Positions 50,334 to 64,000 of a stretch of 64,000 nt of DNA are shown here, in pieces. The notes below the pieces were generated by a model. It worked only from the letters and a program-made list of their open reading frames with translations. It had not been told where the DNA came from and made no database searches. The DNA is from Callipepla californica brunnescens (taxonomy: Eukaryota; Chordata; Aves; Galliformes; Odontophoridae). Position 1 is the stretch's first letter. Each line of letters begins with the position of its first letter. Both the position numbers and the translations under genes were made by a program. Location of the stretch: NCBI GenBank assembly GCA_023055505.1, contig JALIRH010000048.1, positions 1,512,166-1,576,165 of the forward strand. The letters are read 5' to 3'.

Positions 50334-51384
50334 AACCACAGAATTGTAGGGGTTGGAAGGGACCTCCAGAGATCATTAAGTCCAATCCCCTGCCAAAGCA
50401 GCTCCGTAGCCCAGGTTGCACAGGTAGGCATCCAGGTGGGTCTCAAACATCTCCAGAGAAGGAGACTCCACCACCTCTCTGTGCAGCTGTGCCAGTGCTC
50501 CATCACTGCACTGTGCAGAAGTTCCCGCACACATTAGTGTAGAACTTCCTATGCTTCAGTTTGTCGCCGTTTCCCCTTGTCCTTCCACCATGCAGCACTG
50601 AAAAGAGCCTGGCTTCATCCCTTTGCATCCTGCTCCTTAGATATGTACAGGTATTAGTAAGATCCCTTCTGAGTTGTTTTTTTCAAGGCTGAACAGACCC
50701 AGGTGGCTCAGCTTTTACTCATAAAAGAGGTGTTCCACACCCTTTATCATCTTTGTAGCCCTCTGCTGGACTTTTTCCAGGAGATCCCAGTGTATGGGGG
50801 AGCCCAGGACTTGATACAGTACTCCAGGTGAGGCCTCACCAGGGCAGAGCAGAGGGGGAAGGACACCTCCCTTGACCTTCTAGCCAAGCTCTTTTTAATG
50901 CACACCAGGATGCCATTCGGCTTCTTAGCCACCAGGGCACACTGCTGGCTCATGCTCACACTGTCCTTTCGTCGTCCACCAGGACCCCCATGTCCCTCTC
51001 CTCAGAGCTCCTCTCCAGCAGTTCACCTCCCAGCCTGTACCAGTGCATGCAATTATTCCTCCCTAGGTGCTAGACTCTACACTTGCTCTTGTTAAACCTT
51101 ATCTCATTCATCTCTAACTAAATGTACAGCCTGTCCAGGTCTCACTGAATGGCAGCACAACTTTCTGGTACGTCAGCCATCCTTCCCAGCTCTGTATCAT
51201 CGACAAACTTGCTGAGGGTGGACACAACTCCCTCATCATATCTCCCTCACTGATGAAGACGTTGAAGACTGGACCCATCCCCAATCCCTGAGGAACGCTG
51301 CTATGTACAAGCCTCCAACTGGAGTCTGTGCCACCAATCACAATCCTCTGTGCCCTGCCAGTCAGCCAGTTCTCAACACATCAC
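50334..51384 (-). mobile_element. CR1 LINE, minus, 1.05 kb with 3' end
   Basis: Opens ACCACAGAATTGTAGGGGTT (inverse 3' terminus) and runs through the CR1 3' region into reverse transcriptase sequence; minus frames 50747-50959 (V-R-P-H-L-E-Y-C) and 51114-51341 (S-S-V-P-Q-G) are relics of ORF2. Inverted relative to 46808-47899. Confidence 0.94.
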
Positions 51385-54300
51385 ACTTATTTATTATAAC
51401 ACGAGGGCAACAAAAAAATACAACTAGCAAATTGAGCAGGTATGTATAAAATCACCAGAAACAAAAAATCTAAATATTCACTAAAGGACTGTTTATTCGG
51501 GAAACTCACTTACACCTACATCTTTCCTGGATCTAGCCAAGTCTATCTTCTGCATGAGGAAGGCTTCCTTAAAACAAACAGAACATAGCAAAAGTACTAA
51601 AGAACAAATTTAGCTGGCTACCTCATGTCAGCTTAGTGAAAACAAGGGCCCTTGTGGTAGGCATGTTCAAAGTGGATGCTATAGCTTTCTGCAAGCAATC
51701 TCGTATTCTTCATGACATCAGAAGAGACAAATGACCTTAAAAGCCACACTCAGCATCCCCACTTATTCCAATCTTTCCATGTCGCTATAAAGAAATTTAC
51801 AGTTGAAACATTAGAGAGCATATTCCTAACTGAGACTGCTGGAATCTCCTTTTGCTAGTATGCAGTGCAACATACATCATATGAATATTCAGAACAAGAC
51901 ATCCGTAACGTGACAAAGGATGCATCTGTTCCTCTTTTTCCATCTCCTCCCACATACACAGGAGCAAACAATTGAAGTTGTACAAAATAACACATGAGGT
52001 GAAAAACCAGCAAATACAGAAGAATAATACAGGTCACATCTGTTTTAAAATGCCTACAGTTGCTTGAAATCGTCAATACAGAGCAACAAGAAAAAACTCA
52101 AGATGCCTAAAAACATTTACATAGTAAAACTGGAAGACAATCAAAACATATCAAAGTAAACTCTGTATTACCCAAACGAAAACCCTCATCACAAGTTGGG
52201 GGCTTACAGGAGTAACTACATTAGACAGTAATTGCAATTTGTTGAAGATTTATTTGGTAAAGTGAGTTCTCAGTAAGTAAGCATCCCATAAACATTGACA
52301 ATATATATCCAGTCCAGTTAGAGACAGAGGTGAGACTGCTGCTACTATGTGATCAAATTACAGCTGTGTTAGTACATCGCAACAATTGCTGACAAATGGA
52401 AGGACTGAGTGTTTCTAACAAGAAAGATCAGAGAGACCTAGCAAAATAATGACACACTTTACTGGGAAATAAAACTCTGCTGCTTATTAAAAGTTGGAGA
52501 CACATTCCCTGCTCTGATGAAACAGAGCCAATTAGTATGAAACAGAAGCAGCTCTGACATCATGAAGGTAATCATTTCTGTGATTAGTGTGCAAGTGCCA
52601 TGTGAGGGCACTCAAGCTTTGAAACACACCACAGGAAAAATGATAATATTTACAGGCATCATACAGGGTTATCTTTTTCCCCAAATTTTTACATGTCATA
52701 ACAAACGACTGCTAGTTTATCCACTTAAACACAATCAAAATTGTTAGAATATATTTATCACACAAGACACACTTTGCTTTGGAATCTGCACTAAATAATT
52801 CTGTTCTGGGACAGAAATAAATATTATGAAGTGAGAAAGGTCAGGCTGAAGATTAGGAAAAATGCAATAACAGTAAAAGCTGTAAGGCTGCACAAAAGTG
52901 TTATTAGTGAAGCAGCCAAATGCCAGATGCTCAAAAATGTCACATCAAATTTAAAAATACTAGCAAAAAACTGTTTCCAAAAAAAGCTCTGTTAGAAAAA
53001 CAGACTAAAATGTGTCTTTCCAGGTTGTGCCTTATAATACCATGTAATCTACAACGTAGTTTTGTTTCATTTTTGCCAGATGACAGTGGGATTCTTAGCT
53101 ACACTTATGGCAGGCATTCTTCGTAAGTTTTAAGAAAGCAGGCAAACCAAATAAACAACTTTGTCCCAGACGAACTTCCATGTGTTTGTAGATCGCATGC
53201 TATTCCAAGCCGCGTACTGAACATGCATTTGGACACTCTGTTTGCTTACTTAGGGGCTACTGATGATACGATGACAGAAATTCCTAACGTGTATCAAAAC
53301 AGTTCCTTTAGTCTAGGAGCCACGTGCAAGCATCTGGGACAAACAGACGCTGACTTGCTGCAAGAGCTTCACTTCAACAACATTCGCCTTAGAAACACTA
53401 TTTTCAGGCAGGTAACTTTTGATTCATACAGGTTTTTCAGAAGGGTTAAAAATACTCCTTTATTCCTCAGGCTGTTATACACGTGATTTGTATTTGATGA
53501 AATTTAACAGTTTCCCTGGGATCCACAGAAAAAAGGCAAGCATGACTTACAGCACAGAACCTGAAAGGAATTAAAGTATAGCACTAGTTCAACACCTGAA
53601 ACTATCCCTCTCATTTCTTTAATACTACTTGCTTTCAAGCTACTGATGGCCTGGTGATTAGCTTCCACAGGAAAGCATGAATATACTGTTATCCTGTGTC
53701 ATAAAAATAAAAGTCAGCATTTCTCATGATGACCTGTGTGCAAAATATTTGGATCATATGCTAGAGAAAACCAAAAGCATCATTTCTGCACTTCTTCCTG
53801 ACTTGATAGCATGATAAAATTTTATAGGACAAAATATAAAACATATTGTACTAAAAGGAGAGAAAAAAACAACACGGAGACATGCTGTCAACACAGACAA
53901 ATTCCCTGTAGCTCAATTCCCACATGACAAATGACATTATAAAGTCAGCGTGTATAGGATATTCTGAGCAAAACATAGAAAAATATGTTCAACATAGACA
54001 TTTCTACAAATAGGGACTAAACATTGTCACAAATTCAATCCAGATAGATGGCTATCCCTGCTGAATAACAAATTAATGAGAAACACCTTTTGACTTGTTC
54101 TACTGCCAAAAGAAAACATTCAATTAAAGACAGCTTACAGCTTTACTTAATAAAGATTAATGAAACAAGCAAAAGAACACAAGCAATTCTCTATAATGAG
54201 AAAAGCCAAAACCTAACAGACGTATTATATGAAACTTTGCGATGTCAGAGCTGCCAAAGAACTTTGCAAAACGAGTAACAACTTGGAAAATGCTTGCCAT

Positions 54301-56499
54301 GTGTTGGTCAGAAGGAAAGGAAGTACAGCTTCCTGGGTAGGCAAGCTTACAGGAGATCAGGACTGATATGAAGAAGGTGAAGTCAGAGCAGACTTCAAGA
54401 GAGACAAAGGGAGCAAAACAATAAACTTAAGTCAGCACAAAAAAAATCTCACCATCAATCTGATAAATGCATTTCATTTTTCCATTGATGACTGTGAATG
54501 CATACAGGATATCAATCACGTTATTGCTTTTACACATGCTGATTTAAGCATTCTAGACCAGTATTAAACAACATCACGTGTTATGAATTGGAAGGCAAAG
54601 ATAAAATAAAATGATTAAATCCAATCATAACTTTCCGCTAGTATTTAGCTACTGAAAGACTAGATGGGGACAACAACAACCTCTGCCAGTTGTCCAACTC
54701 CATTCAGTCTTCATGAGATCTGAGTACCAAGCCTCACTCAACTCCTCCTGAAACATCAACCACATTTCTGAGACACAGCAACAGACCATCCCAAACAATG
54801 CAAGTCTGGCTTTCAGCAGGCTTGTAACCAGGTCTGCAAATTCCTGGGAGATGTTTTCTTGCTCTTCAACGTGCCGAACAAGACAAGAGAAAGCAGTTGT
54901 TGTCTCTATAATCCAAACTGTAAGCATCAAAAGGGTGCTCCTATCATTTTTATTTTATTTTTAAACATCAGCTAAAATTTAGCTTAAGCTCTGAATTGAA
55001 CTTATGATCTCAGAATACACTTGGATTAAGTACTCCCTCTCACTCCCCGCAAGGAACCTCAGGCAGAACTAAAATTCCTCATTGCTGTTTTCAGTTACTA
55101 CAAATATTCCTAGATAAATGCTTGTAAATGTAAGGCAACATTCTTTGCACCCTGCTTAGTACAGTGGATCTTATATGGTAAAAGATAATTTTAAAAGAGT
55201 GAAGCCAACTGCCCTGAGCAGTGTAGCGCAGGCACTCCCTCAAACCCGTCCAGGTTGTAACACTTCCCCAGTAACTAGCTAAATACTGAGATGCCCAGAG
55301 AGACTTCTGTGCTGCCTCACCTGCAGAATTATTACCCTGTGACTGACAGAATTTCAAAGTAACTTCTTAAGTACACATCTACTTCTCGCCTTAAACTACC
55401 AACATCCTTTCTAAAGTGGCTAAAAACTCAACAATCACTTGTCGTGACTGCATAAAGTATTGCTACACAGATTTGTTTGTCAACAAAGTCCAGTCGGAAG
55501 AAATCAAACTCAACTGATTTTATTCCCGAAGATTAAGTTATATGGAATAGTTTTTAAATTCCAGGCTCTCCTTCCAACCCCATAACTTTAATTCTTTGTT
55601 TTTAGAGTTTGATTATAGCTGTCTGGTTTATACACATATTACGCACATAAACACAAGCTCAATCTTTAGCTCAAAGAACTCTGACTTCTGACATCATGAA
55701 TAGTAAAATGTGTATCAGGACTGTAAATTAAACAACATTAATTTCTTATCTGACAGGGTGAAGGTGCAAATCCCAGCTTAAAGTTTAATTTAACTGCTTT
55801 GGCAGATCAGACGGAAGCAGAAGGGTGCAGTATCTTACTGATATATTGGACCCTATGTGAACAAAAAGACAATTTGCAATAGACTTCTCTCAGAAATACA
55901 TATGAAAGTGATCTTGAATATTTTGAATATTAGCAGATTTCCTGATTAAACTATGCATTGTTTAAATGAATAGTCACTGATCAGGAATTTATCATTAGGG
56001 TGGTAAAACAGTAAATACATCTGGTTACTCAAAACAGCTAAACTTAAAAGCTCATTAATTGAAAGGCTGACTTGCCTAACTTGAATATTTTTCTACCAAC
56101 AGATTATTCTAATTAGTTCCTTAGGAATGGTCATATGAGAAATATTTGCAGAATATTTCCCTTTATAGAATAAGCATCTTCAGTGGACAACTGATATTCC
56201 ACATTACTTTTTTCCCCCATACCTAAAAAGATTAAATCAAATTCCCTGACTCATATCTCATAGATGAGAAATGCCTTCAAAATGAAGAAGATGAAACCTA
56301 TAACAAGACACCAGAGAAAGGTCTGAGTAAGATATTCTAACAATTTTGGGCCAACACCTTCTGATTTTTTTTTTTCCAGAACTGCAAAAAAGTTAATTTG
56401 AGACTTCAGTTAGAAATAAAAACCTGACAGTCATACACCATATATTCTAAGCAGAAACAGTTTCCTACCCCTTCAGGGGGTCTACAGGACAGATGAGGA

Positions 56500-56776
56500 A
56501 GAAGTCTTCCAGGGAGAACAGTGACAGAACAAGGGGGAACAGTTTTAAACTGAAAAAGGGTAGATTTCGGTTAGCTAAACTGGGAGGAAACTGTTCACTA
56601 TGAGGGTGGTGAGGCACTGGAACAGCTTGCCCAGCGAAGGCATAGACATCCCATCCTTGAAAGCATTTGGGACTAGGGTGGATGGGGCCCTGGGCAACCA
56701 AGTCAGGTGGAAGGTATCCTTGTCCATGGCAGAAGAGCTGGAATTAAGCAATCTGTAACATCCGTTCCAGTCCTTG
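56500..56776 (+). mobile_element. CR1 3' end fragment, plus
   Basis: AACAGTTTTAAACTGAAAAA, GGTGGTGAGGCACTGGAACA, GCCCTGGGCAACCAAGTCAG and CCTTGTCCATGGCAGAAGAG follow the CR1 order. The last terminal octamers are eroded. Confidence 0.9.
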
Positions 56777-59424
56777 CTACGATACCTGAAAGCCCATCTT
56801 ATCACACAAAGACTACAGCTTTATATGAGAAAGTATCTGGTAGACACAATGCAATTTTCTTGAAAGATGTAAGCTTTTGAAAGTGGTTATAAATTTTGCT
56901 TTCCACCTCCTCGTCTTGAAACAACGGTCAGGACTCACTGCAAGACATAAACATCATGTACCTGAATTCTGACTTTGCAGTATCGATAAGGACAATGCAG
57001 GATGGCCATCCTATCTACAAGAAAGCTTTTCTCTGTGTTTAAATGGAGTCCTTTTTTGGTTACAGTTGAACTATTAATTCTTGTTCTATTTGTCACAAAC
57101 TAATTATTCTGTTCTTTTTACAAGAACTTTTACTCCTGAGAGGACTGTTTTGCACAGTCCTCCTCTCTTCAGAGCCATACGTTGCAAAAAAGTCTACAAC
57201 TTACAATGACAAAGTTTTCTCCACAAGACAACTTGCAGATCAGTGGGTTTCAGCCAACTCCGGCATAAACACTGGGATACAGAATGCTTTTAATGTTCAA
57301 GTACATGGAAAAGTGCCAGATATTGCCATCATTTTGGTTTCTGTAGATGACAAAATACAGGCTATTTTTCAACTGCTTGCGTCTTCTACACCCGAAACTG
57401 TTTTCTTTTTTAGCTACTGGCAAAGGGATTTATTTTATCACAGTATTTTAAAAACAGAAGTAATGAAGACCATATGCATTCTAGGAAACATTTCAGGTCA
57501 AAATCAGCTGCTTACAGTCTTCCTATCAATCTAATAACACCCAACGAAAATAAAGAGAAGTGGCACAACAAAGACAACAAAATCTGTTTCTTTGGTGAAA
57601 TCTAAAAGCCTCAACATTTTAAATGGTTAAATAAACAAACAAGCTGCAATCCCCATATAAAAAGTCTCTCATGCACAGGAAAAAAAAGATTAATACAGTA
57701 ACAAAGCAGAAAAGAAGCTTACAAGACAAGACAGTCGCCTGGAACAAATTCCTTAGAAAACCAGAGGAGAAAAGTTCAGTAACAACAAATGAAATGTTTG
57801 GTGACGTTTTCTCAGGTCTTCTCTTTAGAATATTAAAACACAAGCACAACAAGCACTGCTTTACAAAGGCTTATTTGCATGGCTTCTGAAGATGGCTAAA
57901 ATCTTCCCAGCTTTATTTCTGTTAACTTAGCTAGGCACCAGTCCAAGTATAATAGCTACTGAAAAATAAACATTAAGCCATCAGTAAGTGTCTCCACAAT
58001 TGTACTGTGTTGCTATGTTGTTCATATCCAGGATTTCAGTGCCTAATCTGGTTTCATTCACTGTAAACTAACCCAGTGTCAAATCTTACAACTCACAGGC
58101 GGTCTTCTACAGTATTCTTCATTAGGACAGAATCCCAAACCTGAAGTTTCAGTTTTTATACAAAATACTGCTCATTTTAGGGAGGCTACATTTAGAGGAA
58201 AGAACAAGCAGTAAGCGTGAAGGCATAAGAAAGCTGTTATTCCTATGCACAGTTGAAAGTCAGTACTTAAAGCTAGGAAGAATCATGACTTGTTCATTAA
58301 ACTTTGAATTTGCTTCTCACTCTGAACAAGGAATGGGAACACAAGAACGTTTCAGAATTGCACTCCATTGAAACTGTTTCTTATTTCTAAAAATCACAAT
58401 ACTTTGGACATTCAGGCTGCGTGTCCAGAGAAACAGCAGTGGAAAAAACAGTGCTGCTAGGTTGTTTAACGCAAGTGCAGAAGGCTAGCAACAAAAAACC
58501 ATGCACCCTATCTGCTGCCGCTGGTCTACTGTTGACAGAAGTACCACAAGTTCAAAGGGATAGAGTCGCTCAGTTATGAAACCACCTTCATGGTGGTGCA
58601 CATCAGAGCTGAATCACACAAGGATGTCAGTCTCACCAGCAGAGAAGGGAGCCTGTCAGTTCCCACTGGTTTCTCAGGCTTTATTTCACTTCAACATACT
58701 TCCTTCCAGTTTCCATCTTTTTCATATTAATTTGGATTACTGATAGATTTTGGAAGTTCAGTCTGTGTCTTCGCCAGAGCCCTTTATTACTCCACTAAAA
58801 GTACAACATACACTGGCAAAGCAATGCTTGTACGTACACAGCTTTCTAGGCCAAATTACACTACACACTAGAATGCAAAACTACTTATGGAAATGCATTT
58901 CTGAGCAGGTCAGTGAAAGGAAAAAGCTTTTCCAATATAATAGCATATTTGTTAATGGTTTCTGTCAACACAGCTACATAGGTCAGTGTTCACACCTCTT
59001 CCCATTCCTGAATAGCATAGCTGTGCTGACAGAAGCCTGTTGTATAGAAAACAGTCCCGTGCTCAGTTCCAATAAGTTTGACAACCAGCTGAATTTTACA
59101 GAAGCCTCCCCAATTTGAATAGGTCTGTCTGCTGCTTGCAAAACTAGCACATTGGGATCCCAGAGAAAAACATAAATCCAATGACAAGAACTTAAATAGG
59201 AAAATTATCTTTTGGTCCTCCATCCTTCCAATTTATGTAGTTACATCAGTCCTGCACAAAGTGACATCATTCAGGTTTACTGCCACTCTGAAACAGCCCT
59301 AAGAAAAAGTACCATTGTAATACATTTCAATCACTCCTGAATTGAGTGCACAAGTTTTGTGTATAACAGGCTGAAAAGCACTGTCGCCCTCACCACTAGA
59401 AAAACTTCTGACTCCAGAAATGGA

Positions 59425-59514
59425 ATGGTTTGGGTAGTCCTCTGTGGAGCCAGGAGTTGGACTCAATGATCCTTGAAAGACCCTACCAACTCAGGCTATT
59501 CTACAGCTCTATGA
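59425..59514 (+). mobile_element. CR1 3' end fragment, plus
   Basis: GGAGTTGGACTCAATGATCC, CCTACCAACTCAGGCTATTC and the tail TACAGCTCTATGA are the last 90 or so bases of a CR1. Confidence 0.85.
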
Positions 59515-61187
59515 AAAGCCAAGGCCATTTTGCCTTTCCTCCAATTAAGAGTTACAGGGCTCGTGGGCTTTACTTGACAACCTTTTGAAAACTGGTGTTT
59601 AAAGGTGTTTTTAAGGGCATTATTTAGCCCTGCCATTGGTAGTTCAGCAACAGCTCTATCAGTAATGCTCCAGAGGTACAGGAACACAGCAAATCTGTCC
59701 TCGTGTCATCTGAGCTATGCTGATGGGTGTAAAAGTTTAGCTGGTGTCCAAAAAGCACAGAATAGCATAGGAACATGAGAACAAATGCACTAGATCAGAC
59801 TCAAGGCCCAGCTAGCTACACATTCTGTTTCCAGAAATGGACAAAAACAGATGCCAATATGAACAGGATAAGCCTATCTAATATTTTTCTTGAGTACTCT
59901 CCCAGCTTCCAACAGATTGCAGCTGACAGACTTCCTGAATAGGAAGATAAAGTTTTGAATTTACACAGTTCATCTTCAGAACACAATACAATTGAAAGGT
60001 GAAACATACAGACCTCTCCAAATCAACTGCTTTGGGGTAATGCACATAGAAAACCTTTAAAAGGTTAGGCAGACACTTTCAGCTTAATTACAATATGAAT
60101 GGGGACAATACAAAAAAACAAAAACCTGAGGACTTTGAGCAACTTCACAAATCCTATTAACTGGACTTTGAAACAAATGACCTTTGAAAAGTACAGGAAG
60201 ACATTTAACAGTGAAACAATTCAAAATAATCCTGTTGTCTGTCATCCATTTATAAGACTATGGTTCAAACAGTCAGGTCATTGTTCCACAGACTTTCTCA
60301 GAATGATTTTTGCTTCTAATTAAAATAAATAAAAATTAAAAATAACTCCATAGTAAGCGAAAATAATATACCAATATGGAAAAAACTACTGTACACTACT
60401 GTACTGTTACACAGACTGTAACACAGTCTTAAAATGTCTTTTGTTTTAGTGCAGTAAAGTAGAAGAGGTAAAAACTTATTTGTAAACGGACTGCCTTGAT
60501 ATAAAATGGACAGTAATGACAGATGGGATGCAGAAGGTCTTCATAAGAAGCAGAAATCAAGATTAAATTTCTTAGAGAACCTGCACACATAGCTGCGCTT
60601 CAGTAGGATAGTAATTAACACTAAGGGTTGGGAAAATAAATGAAGAGCTCCCACTGGCCTACAAGTAAAGTAGTCAGCCACTTGCTCTTCTGCTTTCACT
60701 CCTAGTAGAAAACATTTGTTTTATTCTGTAAGTAAATAAATTTACAAGAAAACTAAGTTTCAAGTGGTCAGGAGTGTACCTTATACTGAATATATTAAGT
60801 ACTCTGCGTGCCAACCCTGAAGTAGCAGACTTCCAGAATGGAGCTTGCACCAAGCAAAAGAAGGCTTGGGGACATCACAGGTGACTTACTCCAAGAGCCA
60901 GCAAACCAGAGGCACACCACTGTCTTAACACTTATCATCGAAATTACACAAGTCCTTAGAACATGATAATCACTAAATTTTCAGACACCTCAGTCATAGT
61001 GTCACATTCCTTTAACTAAATATCATCTCTTTATGGAATCTTTTCTTGAGGTTCACTTTTCCACAAATCTTTTAGCCTTAAAGAGGTATGTAAGAGTCCC
61101 CTGATGGCACATACTGCTATCCCACTACAAATGAATGAGGTAGGCAGGCCACAAAAGCACCACAGCACTCCAGGGCCAATTCAACAC

Positions 61188-61210
61188 TTTTTTTTTTTTT
61201 TTTTTTTTTT
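61188..61210 (+). repeat. T23 homopolymer
   Basis: Twenty-three consecutive T, which on the transcript strand is an A run. Neither a retrogene nor a known element adjoins it. Confidence 0.95.
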
Positions 61211-63090
61211 AAAGATAGCTCAGCTTTTTTCTACATAACAAAATTGTGTTATTTAAATGTCTTATGACTGGATTAAAAAGTTCCCTTTTTATAAGAGTGA
61301 AGTTACATAAACAGACCAAAGTTGTTATTATAGGGAACTACATACCACATAATATTACCACTGACATCTTACATGACCAAAGATTTTTGAGAGCAAGGCA
61401 CACATCAGTTTAGATGTCCATAAAAAAAAAAAAAGTTATCTTAGACAATAATGTGGAAGAGCTGGTTTTGTTGTAAAATACTCCCAATATTAAGAAATCG
61501 TTTCCAACATAGTATAATACAAATATGATTAAAACTGTTCCATCGAACTTTATTATTTCATTCACTCAGTGAATAAAAGAAATAAGGAATTATAGCTTCA
61601 AAAAACTGCCTTACTCCCTAGCATCATAGGGTCATAATTAAAAACATACTTACAAGCATAACTTCTTGTTTAACTTCCTTATGCTTTTTCCTGAGATTAT
61701 GACTCTACGATATTTAAATCTTATGCCTTATAAGTCAGTACTCTACTATCAAACCTTGTACATGTACAGAATGATTTAGGAAGAGAGAATTAAATGGCCA
61801 CAGCAGCTTTTATCTGATAATTAAAAACAAGGGGTTCTTAACTACCTTTCCTAAACAATGTTCCTTACCCAAAGTTCTCTCAATTCTCTTCACTGGTTCA
61901 TATCATTTCTGAAATACAGCAACCAGAAGCAGAGAGCATTCCAGCCAAGAGTACACCAATACGGAGTAGAGAGGAGTCTTTTGGACTATGTTCATTCTTA
62001 TATAATTCAGTATATGCCAGTCTTCCATATATCAATACAACACCATGGAATTATGTTCGTATTTAATTATTCTTCACCATCACATCCAAGTCTTCTGAGA
62101 ACTCTTTTCTCACCCACTGGTTCCCCATGGTATCTTAAAAGGGCTTGTTTCTAATTCTAATCCTGCTGTATCAGCTGTGCTCCCTTTCTAATTTGCAGTC
62201 CTTCTGAGCTGCGTGAAGCTCGCAGGCAATTAAACTGCAGATCTTATAACAGGGCTGCATCACACAACTGTCCACGGGAGTCTACTGACAGAGGGACTGC
62301 TGACAATGCTTTAAATCTCTGGCTGTAGGAGGAAAAACTGAAGTGCTTTTGAGGCCAGCTCCACATGACTCCTCTGCAAGATAGCCACACTCCCAGAAAC
62401 TATTTTAAAGGAGATTAAATGATGTCTTCTACATGTAAATCAGCTCCAGACTCCTCCTTCCCCTAAAACTCTAAAGCTCACAGTAAGCAAGCCATAACCC
62501 TTGACCAAGTGAGGATTTTGGGGTCATCTTCATGATATTCCATCACCCACTCTGATCAAAACAAAATACCCAGCAATGTCAATTCCGAAGCACTGCTGCC
62601 CACGTCAATTAAACCAATTTTATTATTTGCTCTAAACTGTGTTGCCCTAGCTTGTTTATGAAAGCATTATGCAAGTATCAAGAACTTCAGTACAGCTTTA
62701 ATAAATGCTATAAGGTTTATTGCCCAATTGTAATTACATAATCCCAATAATTACCGGTCCCTGTAAATCTAGTGTGCAACTCAACTCCTCAGAAAAGTGT
62801 TCCCATGGACCCCATTTACTAAATTTAACAGCTCACTCAGACAACTTCAAACTACCAAAAGAAAATAAAGACTTGGTCTGTCATTTTATCAATCCATCTT
62901 CTAAATGCATAATGCAAAAAAATAAAAAATAAAAAACACTAACATTCAAGAGCTCTGATTTCCTTTTCAGTACTGGAACAATCTATGTTTATCAAGCCAA
63001 GCTCAAGTAGAAGTTGCATATTTTTTCCCCTTCCAAATGCTTTACTCAACCACTGTCAGAACTGCCAACGAGTTCATACTTCAGACTGCA

Positions 63091-63108
63091 TTTTTTTTTT
63101 TTTTTTTT
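63091..63108 (+). repeat. T18 homopolymer
   Basis: Eighteen T within plain intron sequence. Confidence 0.9.
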
Positions 63109-64000
63109 AATTTAAGAGAGGTATAATGTTCACAGCTTTCCAGACCTGCCTTTTCATTCCCAAACCACATCAAGAACTGCTGCAAGCAAGACACACAGTT
63201 TGTTCTGACAATGCCTCCTTTGACATATCATTGTGCGTAGCGTTTTCTAATAATGGAAGACAATAGATCTGTTGAAAACTTTTTGAACACCCTTTTATTG
63301 ACTAATACCGTGATACCATTTTTTTTTCCCTTCCTCAGATTATTTCATCATCCAATGCTATCAAATTATTCCCACTTTGACCAGCCTTTGCCCAGCAAAG
63401 CACAACGATTTTTTGTTTTTTTTCTGTTACTGGAGATCAAGTAGGATGTGCATCAAAATTATAACGTTATATCTTCTCAAAAGAAGCAGCTACAAATCAT
63501 TAGTACAAAACAGATGTACTGAAAAGTACCAAATGCTGCTTATTTTGAGTTATTACTATCTTTTAAGTAGGTGGGTGGAGTGAAGAACCATTTTGCTTCT
63601 TGGATCAATTAGAATCACTCAAGATGCATAAGATGTACTAAACTTTGAAGAAATGTGTTCATTAATTGGTCTTAAGCCCTATATATATATATTCACTTAA
63701 AAGGCACATATATAACAATTCCAGATTTAGACCCAGCTGAAACTCAGATGGCAAACAACTCTTCTTTTCCCCATCGTTTTCACTTAATTTTTTAACATGT
63801 TTAACACAACTTCTTACTAACAAACACAATTAACAGTTTAGCAGAGTTTAGTACTTTACGAAGTACTATTCTGAATTTGTAAACTTAATTCTGATTTTCC
63901 ATATGTAAATGTGAAGACTAAGTTCTTTGGGGTATAGATTGCAAATTCCAAAGTAGTATAATCAATTACAACAAATAAAATTTTATTAAAAGTAACAACT

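Larger units (their letters stand above)
46236..64000 (-). other. SUGCT: SUGCT intron upstream of the 92-nt exon (partial)
   Basis: AT-rich sequence with no recognisable exon on either strand. Repeats: a short CR1 tail (46455-46510), two long CR1 copies (46808-47899 plus, 50334-51384 minus), a hAT end fragment (50266-50333) and two CR1 tails (56500-56776, 59425-59514). The stretches 47900-50265, 51385-56499, 56777-59424 and 59515-64000 show only short simple repeats and homopolymer runs; I see nothing else in them. Being intron rests on the phase-1 acceptor at 46236-46237, which needs an earlier exon outside the window. Confidence 0.8.

Noticed and set aside
53223..53486. An 87-codon plus frame as a possible exon
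   Set aside because: No recognised family, no matching splice context with neighbours.
59651..59690. A possible preceding SUGCT exon end reading W-S-I-T on the minus strand
   Set aside because: The expected text is C-S-I-T-G with a GT donor; here there is no GT and upstream codons do not match.

Overview
The window is vertebrate nuclear DNA, almost certainly from a bird and most likely a galliform. The evidence is at least fifteen CR1 LINE fragments with the chicken-type 3' end, an avian ERVL-type solo LTR, short mariner derivatives that I recall as chicken-type, and AT-rich intron-like sequence with only short chance reading frames. None of the open frames looks like a bacterial or viral gene.

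One gene is visible. It is SUGCT (succinyl-CoA:glutarate CoA-transferase, C7orf10), read on the minus strand, and three coding exons lie in the window: 46144-46235 (92 nt), 43255-43404 (150 nt) and 28260-28355 (96 nt), in transcript order. All three have AG acceptors and GT donors, their phases join, and together they give 112 codons plus a split glycine codon that match the central part of a class III CoA-transferase, including the probable catalytic aspartate. The 5' exons (signal and N-terminal half) and the 3' exons were not found and should lie beyond both ends. The whole window is therefore inferred to be inside this one long gene. Its enzyme, in mitochondria, moves CoA from succinyl-CoA to glutarate; loss in humans gives glutaric aciduria type III.

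Layout. 1-28259 is intron 3' of the 96-nt exon. It holds a CR1 (358-1042), a hAT transposase relic (2571-3650), a CR1 tail, an internally deleted mariner (8436-8974) and a nested cluster (13174-15404) in which a hAT copy is split by two CR1 insertions and followed by a mariner piece and another CR1. 28356-43254 is a 14.9-kb intron with CR1 tails, hAT ends and a solo LTR inserted into a CR1 (37440-38385). 43405-46143 is a 2.7-kb intron dominated by a 450-nt purine tract (pyrimidine on the transcript) whose near edge is 84 nt from the acceptor of the catalytic exon. 46236-64000 is upstream intron with two long CR1 copies in opposite orientation (46808-47899 and 50334-51384) and little else.

The most interesting points are the long pyrimidine tract beside the acceptor of the exon that carries the catalytic residue, a 6-bp tandem duplication in that exon that adds Thr-Gly just after the nucleophile, and the layered transposon cluster whose insertion order can be read by comparison with a second hAT copy in the same window. 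I found no RNA genes, promoters, CpG islands or new systems.
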